Source: Cucumis sativus (Eukaryota > Streptophyta > Magnoliopsida > Cucurbitales > Cucurbitaceae). Taken from it: DNA of 64,000 bases. The first letter of the stretch is position 1. Each line of letters starts with the position of its first letter. Below are positions 10,101-20,282 of this stretch, in pieces. The stretch spans positions 31,576,272-31,640,271 of the forward strand of contig NC_026659.2 of the NCBI RefSeq assembly GCF_000004075.3. Direction: 5' to 3'. Both the position numbers and the translations under genes were made by a program. The notes beneath the pieces are model-generated. The model was given only the letters and a program-made list of their open reading frames with translations, did no database searches and was not told where the DNA came from.

Positions 10101-11916
10101 AGTATAGCATGATTATGAATTTTGCAACACCGAAACTTTTTGAGCTATTTTACTACAAGAATATCGAAGATACTTAAGATTTCATTAAAAAGGTTAATTG
10201 ATCTTAAGTGAACTGTTTTGGAACTGCCCACAGCGACTTTAATGTTGTATGTTTCTTGGTTCTATCACAACAGTATGTGTTCAACAATGGACAAATGGAT
10301 CTTACAAGGCTTAAAGATCTTGTTCGCATTGTTGGGAAACAGAGACTTGTGCTGGATCTTAGTTGTAGAAAAAAGGTACATTTTACGCTTTTTTGCCTAA
10401 TTTTTTTGAAACGTAAAACAAGCTTCTTCATTAAGATAATGAAATAAGACTGTTAAATTTGATAGTATAAGGTTCCATCTCAAAACCAATTGACAATGAG
10501 AAGAGTAAGTCATCTATCTTATATGGAGTATGAGTCTCCTTGGTTTTTCCAATGTGGGACTCTCAACTTCTCTAACATGCCCCCTCAAGATGGTGCCTCT
10601 TTGGGTTCACCTATCTTGGACCGAATACCTGTTTGGGTTTACTGGGCTCTGATACCATGTTAAATTTGATAGTATGGGGTTCCATCTCAAAACTAATTGA
10701 CAATGAGAGGAGTAACCCATCTATCTTATATGAAGTATGAGTCTCCTTGGTTTTTCCAATGTGGGACTCTCAACTTCTCCAACAAAGACCAATGCACAAA
10801 TTACAAGCCATAATGAAAAGAGAGATCTAAGGATCAGAAGGTGCAACTGGGAATCTCAAGTCAACTAGGTTGACACCTCTTTAGTACTCTATGTTTAGAT
10901 TTTGTATAGAGTAAGCTTCAAAGGATCTTGAGAGAGAGCATCAAGAGAGCACTTCTAGCCGAGCAAGTCCAACCAAACTCTGCAAACCATTCACTAAAGT
11001 CGCTTCTGAATATCCAAACTAAGTTAAACAAATAAACAAACAGAACAAGCAGTTTTTAGCATAACAACAATAAGAAATTAAATGCTGCAAGTCTTCATGA
11101 ACCAAAACTACTTGACTAATTATTTATATACCCCTAGTATCCCTCTAATACCATTCCTATCAAACTCATGAACCAAAAGAACTCTGAAATTTATAGCACC
11201 TTCTTGCTCTATTTTAGATTTAACACTGCCTTTGTTAGTTTGGGGCTTCACTAACATTTGTTTTAACTTTTGTATTGATTAACATTTAGTTCTTATGTAG
11301 GAAGGTAAATATGCAATTGTGACAGATAGATGGCAGAAGTTCAGCGATGTATTTCTTGATGAAGAAGTCCTGGCGTTCCTGGCTGACTATGCAGATGAGT
11401 TTTTGGTCCATGGCGTGGATGTTGAAGGGAAAAAGTAGGTCATAGTGCTGATATTATGTTTTTGTGGTTGTATTAATTTACATATCTTGACATATGTTGA
11501 TTGATTATTATAGGCTTGGCATTGATGAAGAGCTAGTGACATTGCTCGGCAAGTATTCATCGGTTAGTTTGTCTGCTCCTTCACATTTCCTTCAAACTTC
11601 CGTTCTTGTTTGTCTGTCTTCTCAAAAGACAAAAGACCAATGATAATATGCTAATATTACCTACACATTTTCTTAATTTCCTGCCCTTGTATTGCACCAA
11701 AACACTGATCTTGCTCTTTAAAAATGACAGATTCCTGTCACATATGCAGGCGGGGTCACGACGATGGCTGACTTAGAAAGGATAAAAGATGCAGGCATGG
11801 GGCGTGTGGATGTTACTGTGGGAAGTGCTTTGGATATTTTTGGAGGAAATATGGCATACAAGGATGTCGTTGCATGGCATGCTAGGCAGAAGGTATCAAT
11901 AGTTTATGCTGCATAA
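1150..11916 (+). CDS. HISN3: HISN3: BBM-II (ProFAR) isomerase, plastid histidine biosynthesis
   Basis: This is the HisA-type isomerase that converts ProFAR to PRFAR, the fourth step of histidine synthesis, in the plastid stroma. Exons: 1150-1336, 2277-2335, 9418-9625, 9956-10041, 10274-10375, 11301-11434, 11514-11562, 11731-11916. Together they give 336 codons with consistent phases. Residues 1 to about 65 are Ser-rich and basic, like a transit peptide. The TIM barrel starts with [14 protein letters not shown], where D79 fits the first catalytic Asp; D208 in LDLSCRKK fits the second. [16 protein letters not shown] and YAGGVT are family phosphate-site segments. The ATG at 1150 was chosen because the codon before it is TTG. 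The length is close to Arabidopsis HISN3 (about 304 residues) plus a longer leader. The second intron is about 7.1 kb and the fifth holds a TRIM. The coding frame is undamaged, so I expect a working gene. The first exon is the least certain. Confidence 0.9.
1898..2136 (-). repeat. MITE-like dispersed repeat with CTATCR/GATAG palindromes
   Basis: The element is AT-rich with a core of short inverted motifs (ctatcagtgatag, ctatcggtgatag, ctatcatcgatag). Read on the minus strand, its end (ggatagttgcaaatttagcaa) and about 80 bases inward match the element at 57833-58020. The other ends match as well. It sits in HISN3 intron 1 (1337-2276). No coding capacity is seen. The terminal inverted repeats are imperfect, so a MITE assignment is an inference. 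Confidence 0.6.
2393..2880 (-). mobile_element. LINE (L1-type) 3' fragment in HISN3 intron 2
   Basis: On the minus strand, about 2621-2860 encodes a stretch with [16 protein letters not shown] and later WLATLHANF. This is like the C-terminal region after the reverse transcriptase of plant L1 elements. The plus-strand left edge (about 2393-2430) reads as a reversed LINE 3' end. Only the last part of the element is present and the frame is broken on both sides, so it is a 5'-truncated dead copy. Confidence 0.55.
3765..3825 (+). repeat. Copy 2 of the dispersed 50-bp motif
   Basis: The block 'gttaacctag...gagtgcacc...tgatccctag' is a diverged copy of the motif at 363-412. It is followed within 80 bases by an A-rich stretch with 'attaaagttcc', again like a retroelement 3' end. 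It lies in HISN3 intron 2. Confidence 0.45.
3880..4180 (-). mobile_element. LINE fragment (zf-RVT region), minus strand
   Basis: The minus frame encodes [21 protein letters not shown] followed by a [12 protein letters not shown] stretch. This matches the zinc-binding RVT (zf-RVT) pattern 'VW..KVPKKVKFF.W....G.VNT.DRL' also seen in the copies at 4.9 and 27.9 kb. It is only about 95 residues long, without the upstream reverse transcriptase, and is flanked by stops. It is a decayed fragment inside HISN3 intron 2, just before an oppositely oriented LINE fragment. Confidence 0.55.
4290..5492 (+). mobile_element. LINE (L1-type) 3' end: RT tail plus zf-RVT, degenerate
   Basis: Two overlapping frames carry the L1 C-terminal signature. 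One has [23 protein letters not shown] and the WxDHW motif (EDHWVGEHP). About 4546-5073, in another frame, has [25 protein letters not shown] and CCIMC of zf-RVT. The change of frame and the internal stops show it is dead. The 3' UTR ends at about 5455-5492 with 'tttctcaatgaaagttgt' and an A-rich tail, shared with the copies ending at 28480 and 37780. That defines one subfamily. It is in sense orientation in HISN3 intron 2. Confidence 0.8.
5590..5940 (-). mobile_element. LINE RT-tail fragment, minus strand
   Basis: The minus strand at 5728-5925 reads [23 protein letters not shown], the same landmark (GGLG.GN...N.ALLAKW.WRF) as the plus-strand copies at 4.3 and 6.4 kb. Frames further along the same strand toward 5590 contain a KDHWL-like motif. 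No complete reverse transcriptase remains. Confidence 0.65.
6346..6777 (+). mobile_element. LINE RT-tail fragment, plus strand
   Basis: A 143-codon frame has [26 protein letters not shown], then [24 protein letters not shown]. These are the LAKW and WxDxW...FPRL landmarks of the C-terminal region of plant L1 ORF2. It lacks both the catalytic reverse transcriptase and the zf-RVT end. It lies in HISN3 intron 2. Confidence 0.7.
7636..7764 (+). repeat. Local tandem repeats (about 50 bp x2, then 24 bp x2)
   Basis: A 50-base unit beginning 'agggtgttcgctaaaga' occurs at 7636 and again at 7686. A 24-base piece of its end ('ggttggtgttcaaaatcatc') is then repeated at 7717 and 7741. The copies are nearly identical, so the expansion is much younger than the surrounding LINE debris. 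Confidence 0.85.
7770..9200 (-). mobile_element. Probable degenerate retroelement ORF1-like sequence
   Basis: No intact frame exists. On the minus strand, broken stretches resemble the first ORF (DUF4283-type) of plant LINEs, for example a GGFIGAS-like segment near 8330 and a following INLRAA...KVTQSN pattern. The resemblance is weak and was judged by eye only. It fills the 3' part of HISN3 intron 2. I see no host gene here. Confidence 0.3.
10451..10784 (-). mobile_element. Complete TRIM (miniature LTR retroelement) in HISN3 intron 5
   Basis: Two direct LTRs of 127 bp each (10451-10577 and 10658-10784) start TGTT and end AACA on the minus strand. They differ at about 8 positions by eye. The internal domain is only 80 bp. 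Next to the LTR is TGGTATCAGAGC (minus strand, 10657-10646), a primer-binding site matching the initiator-Met tRNA 3' end. At the other side a purine tract TTGAGGGGGC precedes the second LTR. The element is flanked by a 5-bp target duplication, AAGAC (10446-10450 and 10785-10789). No protein is encoded, so it is non-autonomous. Confidence 0.95.
10815..10900 (-). repeat. Copy 3 of the dispersed 50-bp motif, reverse strand
   Basis: On the minus strand this reads 'gaggtgtcaacctagttga', then 'ggtgcac'-like and 'cttctgatcc' blocks, close to the copy at 363-412. It lies in HISN3 intron 5, about 30 bases from the TRIM. Confidence 0.55.
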
Positions 11917-13021
11917 TTTTGTATACTGTTTTAACTATCACATGGGAAGTGAGTGCCTTGGGTATTATTTATTCACCCAATTTCTAGTTAATCTAATTTT
12001 CTAAGACATTCGTGAATGAGATCTGATGACAAGTGTGTGCAGGTCTATTTTTCTTATAAAAACCAAGAATAGTTATTATTATAGAACATAGAATTACATA
12101 TTGGTGAGGGTGCTGATTTGAATTTTTAATATATAAAAGAGTTTATTGGTGAATTAATTAGTTGCGTGATACTTAACTTTGCAGGATAGATAGATTAAAC
12201 TATGTTTGAAGTTTTCACTTGTAAGTTTATAAACCCACCCCCCTCTACTTTTAATACTACAAGGAAGTTTAACAAATCTACTACCACCATCAGTCCTGCC
12301 AATTCTGCTGATCACCCTTCAACTCCACCACCAATGCCACTGATGCCAACCCCACGGTATCTTAAAGTGTTGCAACTATTGATACTTATCCTTTGGAGTT
12401 TGCTGAAGAAATTTGGAGCCAACCCATTTTTATGCCATAACATCTTCAAATTATGTGCTCCAATGATTGTCAAATCCTTCAATTGAGGACACTCAATCTA
12501 CAACGTAACCGTATATGGTTGAAGAATTTCTTTTTAAATAAGAAAAAAATAACACCTAAAGTTCTTTTTCCCTAAAATAGCAAATTTTGAGGTTAAAATT
12601 TCAGTTTCAGTTTCATATGTACTTAAATATAGTCTTAATTAATTATAATTCTTCTGATATTAACACTAAAAACAGGGATTGAGTATTTAGTGCAAAATTG
12701 AAGCTAGGAGAGCAAGTCTTGATTCCTAGGGACCAAATTGAAATAAAAACATAACTCAAATTTCAAGAGACCAAACAGTTTGAAACAAATGGACTAATTG
12801 AAAAAAACTCAAAACTTACGAACTAAACGTAACATTTTAAACATAAAGACTAAATGTGAACTAGACTCACTAAAACCTAGGGATCAAGAAGGTTGTTTTT
12901 TTCTTCATTGAAAGTACATTGAGGTAAATTAATCCGACCCCAAGTACAAGGACCACAATTGTATTTAGACGTAAATTTAGAAACGAAAAAGAATAAAAAA
13001 AACAAATATAAACAAGATATC
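11917..13021. other. Intergenic, no gene seen
   Basis: AT-rich sequence between HISN3 and the NLR pseudogene, which face each other tail to tail. The longest frame (94 codons from 12202) is a Pro/Ser/Thr-rich stretch with no family resemblance and no splice context, and I do not call it. The first part should hold the HISN3 3' UTR. Confidence 0.5.
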
Positions 13022-15757
13022 TGTATGCTAAGTTACGAAGTTTGCAAGGGAACTTACAGAATTGCCTTCAACTGCAATTGTTGAGTCTTCACTATCCATG
13101 CAAAGTATCTCATCCATCATGTTGCAATCAAATATAAAAACCCTTTGTAGATCCACAAGGCCTTTAAAGATAGAGAAAGAGAAGAGATACCTTAATCTCT
13201 TACAACTTATTACTTTTATGGATCTCAACTTTCTGAAAGGACTTGTAAACACATCTGCATGAACTATATTCTCCAAGCTCTCCATTTTTTCAAGGGACAA
13301 GAACTCCAAAGAAGGAAAATGAGCAAAGCAACCATTTCCAATCAAATAAACTTTGAATCTTTAGTGAGAGTAAGATGCCTCAAATATGGATAATTATTTC
13401 CATTTTTTGGTTTGAAATGAATATTTGTAGCCATTGTTGATCCTTCCACACACAAATTTTCACATTGTTTCAATAGTATTTCAAGTACCTCATGATGATC
13501 GATTGAAACAATTTGGGATGATGATGTTATGATTTTAAGCATCAAAGTTGTTGCATATTGTTCACATCCTTGCAACCTTTGGGACATTTTCAATTCACCA
13601 ACATGGATAACAAATCTTTCTAGCTTCAAATTTTTCAGAAATATTAGATCTGAAAGAATTTTGATGTCCAAGATATGTATCTTTAAATTTGTTAGATGTG
13701 GTAGACACTTCAACTCTGATAGCCTTGCATTATTGATCAATTTGTTATTGTGTGATACTTCTTCTCCCCATCCATTGAAGCTTGTCCATATATCTAGTGC
13801 TTGTAACTTCAAAAGGCTTGAAAGGGTGTTTGGAGGAATCACTTTCAAAGGGCAATTTGACACTTGTAGTACCTTAAGTTGTGTCAATTGACTCATGCTT
13901 TTAGGTAACAATGTGATTGGACATTTATCAATCCTCAAAATTTGTAGCTTCTTTAGGTGACTTATTGCATCAATGTCATTGAATGTACAATGTGACATGC
14001 ATAATGTTTGAAGATTTTCTAGAGAGTGGATTGATGGCCTCCTTAGTAGTTGAAAACACATCCTTGACAAGTTCAAAACTTTAAGTTCTTTCATTCCTTC
14101 AAAAAAAGAGTAACAAATTTGAAGTTTTTCTCCCCTCCAATCATGTCCATCTAATATCAACAATTCAAGTTTTGGAAACTCTAAGTTTTGAGGAAAGTTG
14201 TAGAAGTTGTGACAGTTTCCAAAGATTGCTCTATAGAATCCATGTCTATCCTTTTCTTGCCATTCACTCAGCCCGAAACCATAGCTCAATGTAGACATAT
14301 TAGCTTCCTTTGATGCAATGTATATTGCCACATCACGAACGATATCATGCATTTTAACATGATTATCCCTTGAATTGGATTCTAGAAGTAAAGAAGAAGC
14401 TTTAAGATCATCAACCAATTTAATTACCCTGTTTCTAGCTTCGTCCCAGGTATTCACTTGGTTTAACAATCTCAAACTCATGGCATATATTTGCAAGTCT
14501 TCCACAGAAATCTCATAATCATCTGGGAATACACTACAGAGAAGAAATAGTAATCGAGCTTCTTCACATTTTAGATAGTCATAACTCAGTCACCCCTTTA
14601 ACATCCACTGCAATAGGATTTTTCAATTGCTTCAAAGCATCCTTCCAAATAGGCACTTCCTTCCCCTTCAAAGTTTTTACAATTGTAGCAAGTGCTATTG
14701 GCAATCCCCCACACTTCTTCACCATCTCTTTCCCTATTAGTTCTATGCATTTATTATCAAACTCACCAATCATGTTCTTGAAAAACTCCCATGATTCCTT
14801 TTCACTTAAAGGCTTCACCTCGAAATAAACTTGTGTGTCCATTTCATTAGTTAAGACATCTCTATCTCGACTTGTTATGAGTATCTTACATCCCTTTTCA
14901 CATGACTCTGATCTACAAGGAATTCCAACCTCTTCTAGATCGAGTCCCTTCCATAAATCATCTAACACCAAGAGGACGTTACTTTCCATCTCCAACTTAT
15001 TTTGTAGTAAAGATGCTCTTCCCTCCTTACTCTCTACCTTCTTATTTAATTCCAACCTTAACTTATCTCCAATTTGAGCTTGTATGCCTTCTACCCCCAA
15101 TGTTTGACCTACATTCACTATAATCACGTGATCAAACAATTTTTCTTCCATCACTAATGGTGTGACTTGTTTCAGCAGCGTAGTTTTTTCAACACCTCCC
15201 ATACCATATACTCCAACCTTATTCACGTTACAATCAACGAGTGCATCTCTAATTTGCTTGGCGATTGATGTTCTTGATTCCAAAATCTGATCATAGCCAT
15301 GAGAACTACTAGTAGAACTTCCATGAATCCTTGAAAGAGGTGTAGGATAACCAACTTGGTGAAACATCAACTTTCTTTTCTCTATAATTTGTGAAATTAC
15401 TTTCACCATCTTCTTAGCTTTCTTACTCATTTGATATTGATGAATGAAGTTAAGCTTATTGGAACAATACTTGCTATTTGATTCATTTTCATTCTTGTAC
15501 AATATGTCGTTGGATTGTTCAATGATTTTATCTACTTGGTTCAACCATGATGAAACATCACTTTGGATATTGTACGCACTACTTCTTGCCTCATTGACCA
15601 TGTGTTGTAGCCTTGTTTTAGTATCCACAAGATTTTGAAGTTGGTCTTTAAGATCATTGATGTTCTTTTTGTAGGAAGAAACATATCCTACTTGACGTCC
15701 AATGGGTGCAACTGCGTACTCACAAACTGTCCCTAAAATTGCGATTACAGTTTCCAT
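13022..15757 (-). pseudogene. CC-NBS-LRR (RPS2/RPS5-like) resistance gene, disrupted
   Basis: Intracellular immune receptors of this class detect pathogen effectors. From the ATG at 15757: a coiled-coil half to about residue 165, then the NB-ARC. The P-loop reads GMGGVEKTT (185-193), with Glu190 where Walker A needs Gly (GAA for GGA/GGG). Kinase-2 (LLVLDDLW), RNBS-B (KILITSRDRD) and GGLPIA follow. The frame stops at 14579. The next frame resumes inside the post-GLPLA region (DYLKCEEARLLF...), with codons missing at about 14570-14580, then MHDIVRDVA and leucine-rich repeats to 13342. There a second shift by one base leads to the frame 13345-13028. A GTAAGT donor at about 13050 suggests a further 3' exon that I could not find. 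Three lesions point to a non-functional copy. A sequencing error would be the alternative for single-base shifts but would not explain the missing codons. Confidence 0.85.
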
Positions 15758-18371
15758 TATTCTCTTTTTCTATCCTTTTTCATCTGTAGACTTTGGAGAA
15801 AGTAAAAGATGTAAATTATATGTTTTGAATGAAGAACAAAGTAGAAGAATGACTCGCGGATTTGAGTGAATCATTGAATAACGTGTTAGTAACGTTCATA
15901 GATAGATTAGAAAATCAACTTTATTATCTAGAGAAATAATATAATACAAAATAAGTATAAGTTGAATCGGGATGGTTTGATTTATAAATGACATCTATTT
16001 CGATTCCTTTAAAAGGTAAAGAAACTCATAATAAAGATCCAAAATTGAAATTTAAACATAATCTCAAGTTTTAATCAATTTCATTTTTTTTCCCCATTTT
16101 TTCTTCTGTTTTTTAGAAACAAAAATTGTTTTTAGTTTCCTATTTTTTATAATACTAAAAACCAAAGCTGTTTTTTTAAGCTTTTTTAAAAAAATAAGTA
16201 TAAAAAATGATTTTATAATTAGTTTTATTATTATTATGAGAAAAAAAACTAAAAAATAAAATGATATTACTAACAATAAAGTATTATTCCAATATAATCT
16301 AAACATCAAAGTTAAAATACTTTTAATTTTAGATTCTTAAATATGCATTGAATCAATTAAAAGGTGGAGAAACTAAATTGGAAAATCAAACGTTGACTAC
16401 TGATCAACATCTCAACTTCTGTTCTAATATCCAGATCTCTTTCAATTAACCATCAATCTTGATTTCATGTTATACTAAAGAAATCATAATCTCATCTTTT
16501 TATGCCCAATATTAAGATTTATTTATAAATTTAGGACAATATTTCTTATAGTTCATAGAATAACTAAAAAAAAAAAAAAATCAAATTTATCATAACTCTC
16601 ATCAATTGGAAGTATAATCACAGCAAATTCTATATTACTCACCTGAAAGAGATGTTGAATGATGAATTTTCTTTCATGTGAAAGCATTATTTGATGAGAG
16701 GACATAAAAGTATATAAGAAATATATAATTAAAAGGTGGAGGAGAAAAGGGTGATTTAGATGAGTAATGAAACTTTGTGATGTATATTTAAATTTTGTGT
16801 ATGGAAGAGATGAGGAAGAAATTAAAGAAGATGGGAAGATGAGAAGAAAGTTTCCAATCATGAAATTAATAAGAGATTGTTTAAGGGAAAGTAATGATCT
16901 ATTAAACAACTTACATTATTGTATATTGATCACCTTCAACAATAATTCTTTTTTTTTTTAATTACCCTAAGCCTTTTATTCTTTTTTTTAAGTCCCTTTG
17001 GTCAATTATTATACATAAATTATTTTAAATAACAAAAAAGTTTAAAACATTTACAAATATAATAAAAATGTCTCAATTTATTAGCAATAGATTACTATAT
17101 GTGTCTATCAGTGACATAAATAGTAGTATGTGATCTATCGTGATTTATTATCAGTACAGTTTGTTATATATCTGAAGATATCATCTTTTTAAGAGGATAT
17201 TGTAAATAAGAAAGTAGAGATGAAAAAGTGTACCGAGATATCTCAACTAAGGTGATACATCACATTGTCTAATAGTCTTTGTATTATGCACATAAATTAA
17301 AACGTGGAATAGGAAGGTAAGGGGTTTCCATCACTAAAGTTTGAAATATATTGCCTATTTATTATAATGCAAATACAACTAATAGAAATGTCAACTATAT
17401 CTAAAATCATTTTCTATAAAATATATTGTTGACTAATATATTAGGGGAACAAAACGTCTTTAACATAGTAATATTTTATGTAGAGATTTTGAATGGTGAG
17501 CGTACAATGAGTGTTCAGGCTAACCGACGTTCATCTTGACTAATGTCACGTAATTCAAATATATCACTAGTTTGAAATCCAATGTACCCTTTTAACTTTT
17601 CTTTACTTTCTTCATTTCTGTTCCTTTAGAGATTCAGACATGTGAATACCCAAAGTCACACCTTGTATTGGCAAGTGCTCAACAATTGCATTTGGCTAAG
17701 TAAAAATGATATATTGTACTGTTAACTTCAAATTCATCAGATAGCTTTTAGTATAATTAACTTGGAGAATTTTGAATACTGAAAAGGTGTTAGCTTTGAA
17801 CTCATGATATCATAAGTTTTTGTGAGTTTAATGCAGGAGAGACATCTAAAAAGAGAGAGCTTTGCTTTTTATACGCTAGAAATAGGGCAAGAAGGAATAA
17901 CCTCTACATGAGAATCACCAAAGTTATGTACTTAATTAGTTTATTTATCTAAGTATTAATTAGTTGCTTTAGAGACTCTTAAAGATGGTTAGGAAAGTAC
18001 TAAATAGGCGAAGAAGAACTTGATTACAGTGACTGCAAGTGTCCAACTACGGTCTATTAATCGAACATATATCCAATACTCATTTGAAAACCATTTGGGG
18101 TTAGAAAAATTAGTAGCTTTTAAAAACTTGGTTTTGCTCTTGAAATTTGAGTAAGATTTTGTTTTTTTGTTTTCAACGGATATGGTGAATACCATGCACA
18201 TACCTAATTCACCTTGACATAGCTCTATATAAGCAAAGTTCAACTACTACGTCTATTATACGTTGTAAAATACAATACAACTAATTATTCAATACAACAA
18301 CAATACATTTTTGACGAATATTGGTCGTCGGGTCGCCTGCAAGCTTCCATGATGCCAACATCGAATGAAGG
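15758..18371. other. AT-rich intergenic region, no gene seen
   Basis: The open frames here are low-complexity Lys/Asn/Phe/Ile-rich products of A/T runs (for example 16064-16309 and 16553-16909). A short block at about 17090-17170 has 'tctatcagtgac' and 'gatctatcgtgatt', like the core of the palindromic repeats at 1.9 and 57.9 kb. The first few hundred bases upstream of 15757 should hold the old NLR promoter. Nothing else could be assigned. Confidence 0.5.
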
Positions 18372-19963
18372 TTATCGGATGAGAAGTGCTCGCAATATGG
18401 CTTCAAAGTTTTGAGGTTCATGAACTAATAGATGACCATAATTAGGAAGCTCATGATATTGAATCCATGGAAGTTTTTGTGCTATAAAACGATTCAATTC
18501 AACAGGAACTATACGGTCTTTACTTCCTTGCCACATATGAACACTTCCCTTCTCATCAGGAAATGGATTTCTTAACTCCATTGGATCAAACTCCCATTTT
18601 CCATATGCACAAAGTAAGTCTCTGTGTAGAGATTCATGTTCACCTTGTTGCAATACTTTTTTCTGATTTTTATTGCAAAAGAAAAATATTATTAGAGAAC
18701 ACGAACGTTTTCAAATTTAGCAAAAATTTATTTTCTATCATCAATAGACTAGAATAGCTAGACCCAATTCAATCTTTACATGATCATGCCAAAAAAAAAA
18801 ATCGATTTTGATTATGTGGAAAATTAGGCTCAAAAGTATGTATATGATAATATGTATAAATAGTAAGGGAAGATAGGTACCTGTTCTGGACGTTTGAGTA
18901 TTTTACTTAATATGGTTAAATCAGAATCAAGAAACATGCCTTCACTACCCAATACTTTGAACCATTTTTGAGTCATCCACCAGTAGAATAACGAAGGTGT
19001 GTAATGTGCAATCTTAAACGTACGTTTATAAGATTTAGGATATTTCTCAAATGAATGTTGTGATAAAGCTGAAGGAAGAGAAGGCCACCAATAATTCACA
19101 ATTGGTACAACTAGTGCAGCTCCTAGAAGTCTGCAAGAAAGAAAAAATTTAACCCTTTGTTAGTCTTTTGATCTCTATATATATTCGCCCTTTAGGTTGA
19201 CAGCAACGATTAGCAAACTACGTGGGTCGGCCAATTGATCAATCACATGTGAAGAACTAATACAGTGTTTTAAACCAATATATCTTTTTACTCTTAATAT
19301 TTCTTTTATAACACTTAATAAATGAACGTGGGTCGGCCAATTGATCAATCACTTGCATTGAAGATTATATAGTGAGATGATGGAAAGATAGAAGTGCCTG
19401 TGTGGAATAAATTTGAGGCAAGCCCAAAGAGGGTATGTTCCCATTGAACATCCAATCACATAAAATTTTGTGCCAATCTCCAATTTGTCAGCTAATTCTT
19501 GAATGTCAAATGCTTCTGTCTTCACTGAACGTGATGGATTTGGATCACTCTCACAATAACCAGCTCTATCGAACAATAATAAGTACACCTTAAGTTCCTC
19601 CATAAGTTCCTACAAATCAAATTATTTAATACATTTTAGTGGAAATAACACAAAAGTTAAAGATATTAATGAGTAACAATAATAATAATAATGTAGTAGA
19701 GTTTGTACTTGAGAGACAGGCACGTCCATATCTTTGCAGCTATCAAGGCCATGACAAAGAATAATTTTGTATTGAGCCTCTTCCTTAGGAACTCCTAATT
19801 CTCTATAAGCTAAATGCCTTCCATCATTCAATTTTACTCTAGGGGAAGTCAGTGGAGGACCATTTGCTGATCCACATATTCTTGGAGGTGGAGCCTTCTT
19901 CTTAAGTTTTTGATAAATCCATCCAATAATACCCAATATTGATGCTCCTATTACTGTAATCAT
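18372..19963 (-). CDS. Alpha/beta-hydrolase, membrane-anchored, tandem copy A
   Basis: Exons: 19963-19709, 19609-19398, 19130-18881, 18662-18372; 335 residues. A hydrophobic N-terminus (residues 1-20) suggests a membrane anchor. The oxyanion motif is CHG (70-72). The nucleophile elbow is GCSMG with Ser140. Asp288 (SKDRIVP) and His316 (NYGHLLVHE) complete the triad. This is the plant family of uncharacterised alpha/beta-hydrolases with ARxxLxxGR-free, HRLAG-type cores; the substrate is unknown. Intron 2 starts with GC (CACAG|GCACTT): using it gives R156 and keeps the family sequence IPHR-L. Two leader introns are visible: exon 1 ends at 20174, and the second leader exon is 20105-20037 (acceptor ttgcag|CACTTCACGTT). 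The final leader acceptor lies just before the ATG. It is the tandem duplicate of the gene at 22452-24162. Confidence 0.85.
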
Positions 19964-20276
19964 ATTGTTGTACTCTGCAAAAAGAAAAAAACTAATAAAG
20001 CTTCATTATTAGAGGTCATGTAATTGCTTAGCTTACCTAAAAATATATAATGATGACCAAATGTTATGACAGAAAAACAAAATCTCGACAAGACAACGTG
20101 AAGTGCTGCAAAAAAAAAATTGAATTATTGTGTACAAATTAAAAGCTTCTTAGTTTAGTAGAATGATCAATACCTTCACTTTTCAAAAAATGCTTTTGTG
20201 TGGAGATCAACTACAACAAATATAAGCAATTATATTGTGTTTTGCATAAGAAAGCATGGAGATCGAAGAGCAAGAA

Positions 20277-20282
20277 TTTATA
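20277..20282 (-). promoter_or_regulatory. TATA box of hydrolase copy A
   Basis: CTATAAATTCTTGC on the minus strand lies about 100 bases before the first leader donor. The same 14 bases occur at the equivalent place before copy B. Conservation in two copies that otherwise differ in the promoter supports a real core promoter. Confidence 0.75.

Noticed and set aside
12202..12486. 94-codon open frame between HISN3 and the NLR
   Set aside because: It has low complexity (Pro/Ser/Thr), no known family, no splice partners and no conserved start context.
16064..16909. Two hydrophobic Lys/Phe/Ile-rich minus-strand frames resembling membrane proteins
   Set aside because: They come from A/T homopolymer runs; no coding-like pattern or homologue is recognised.
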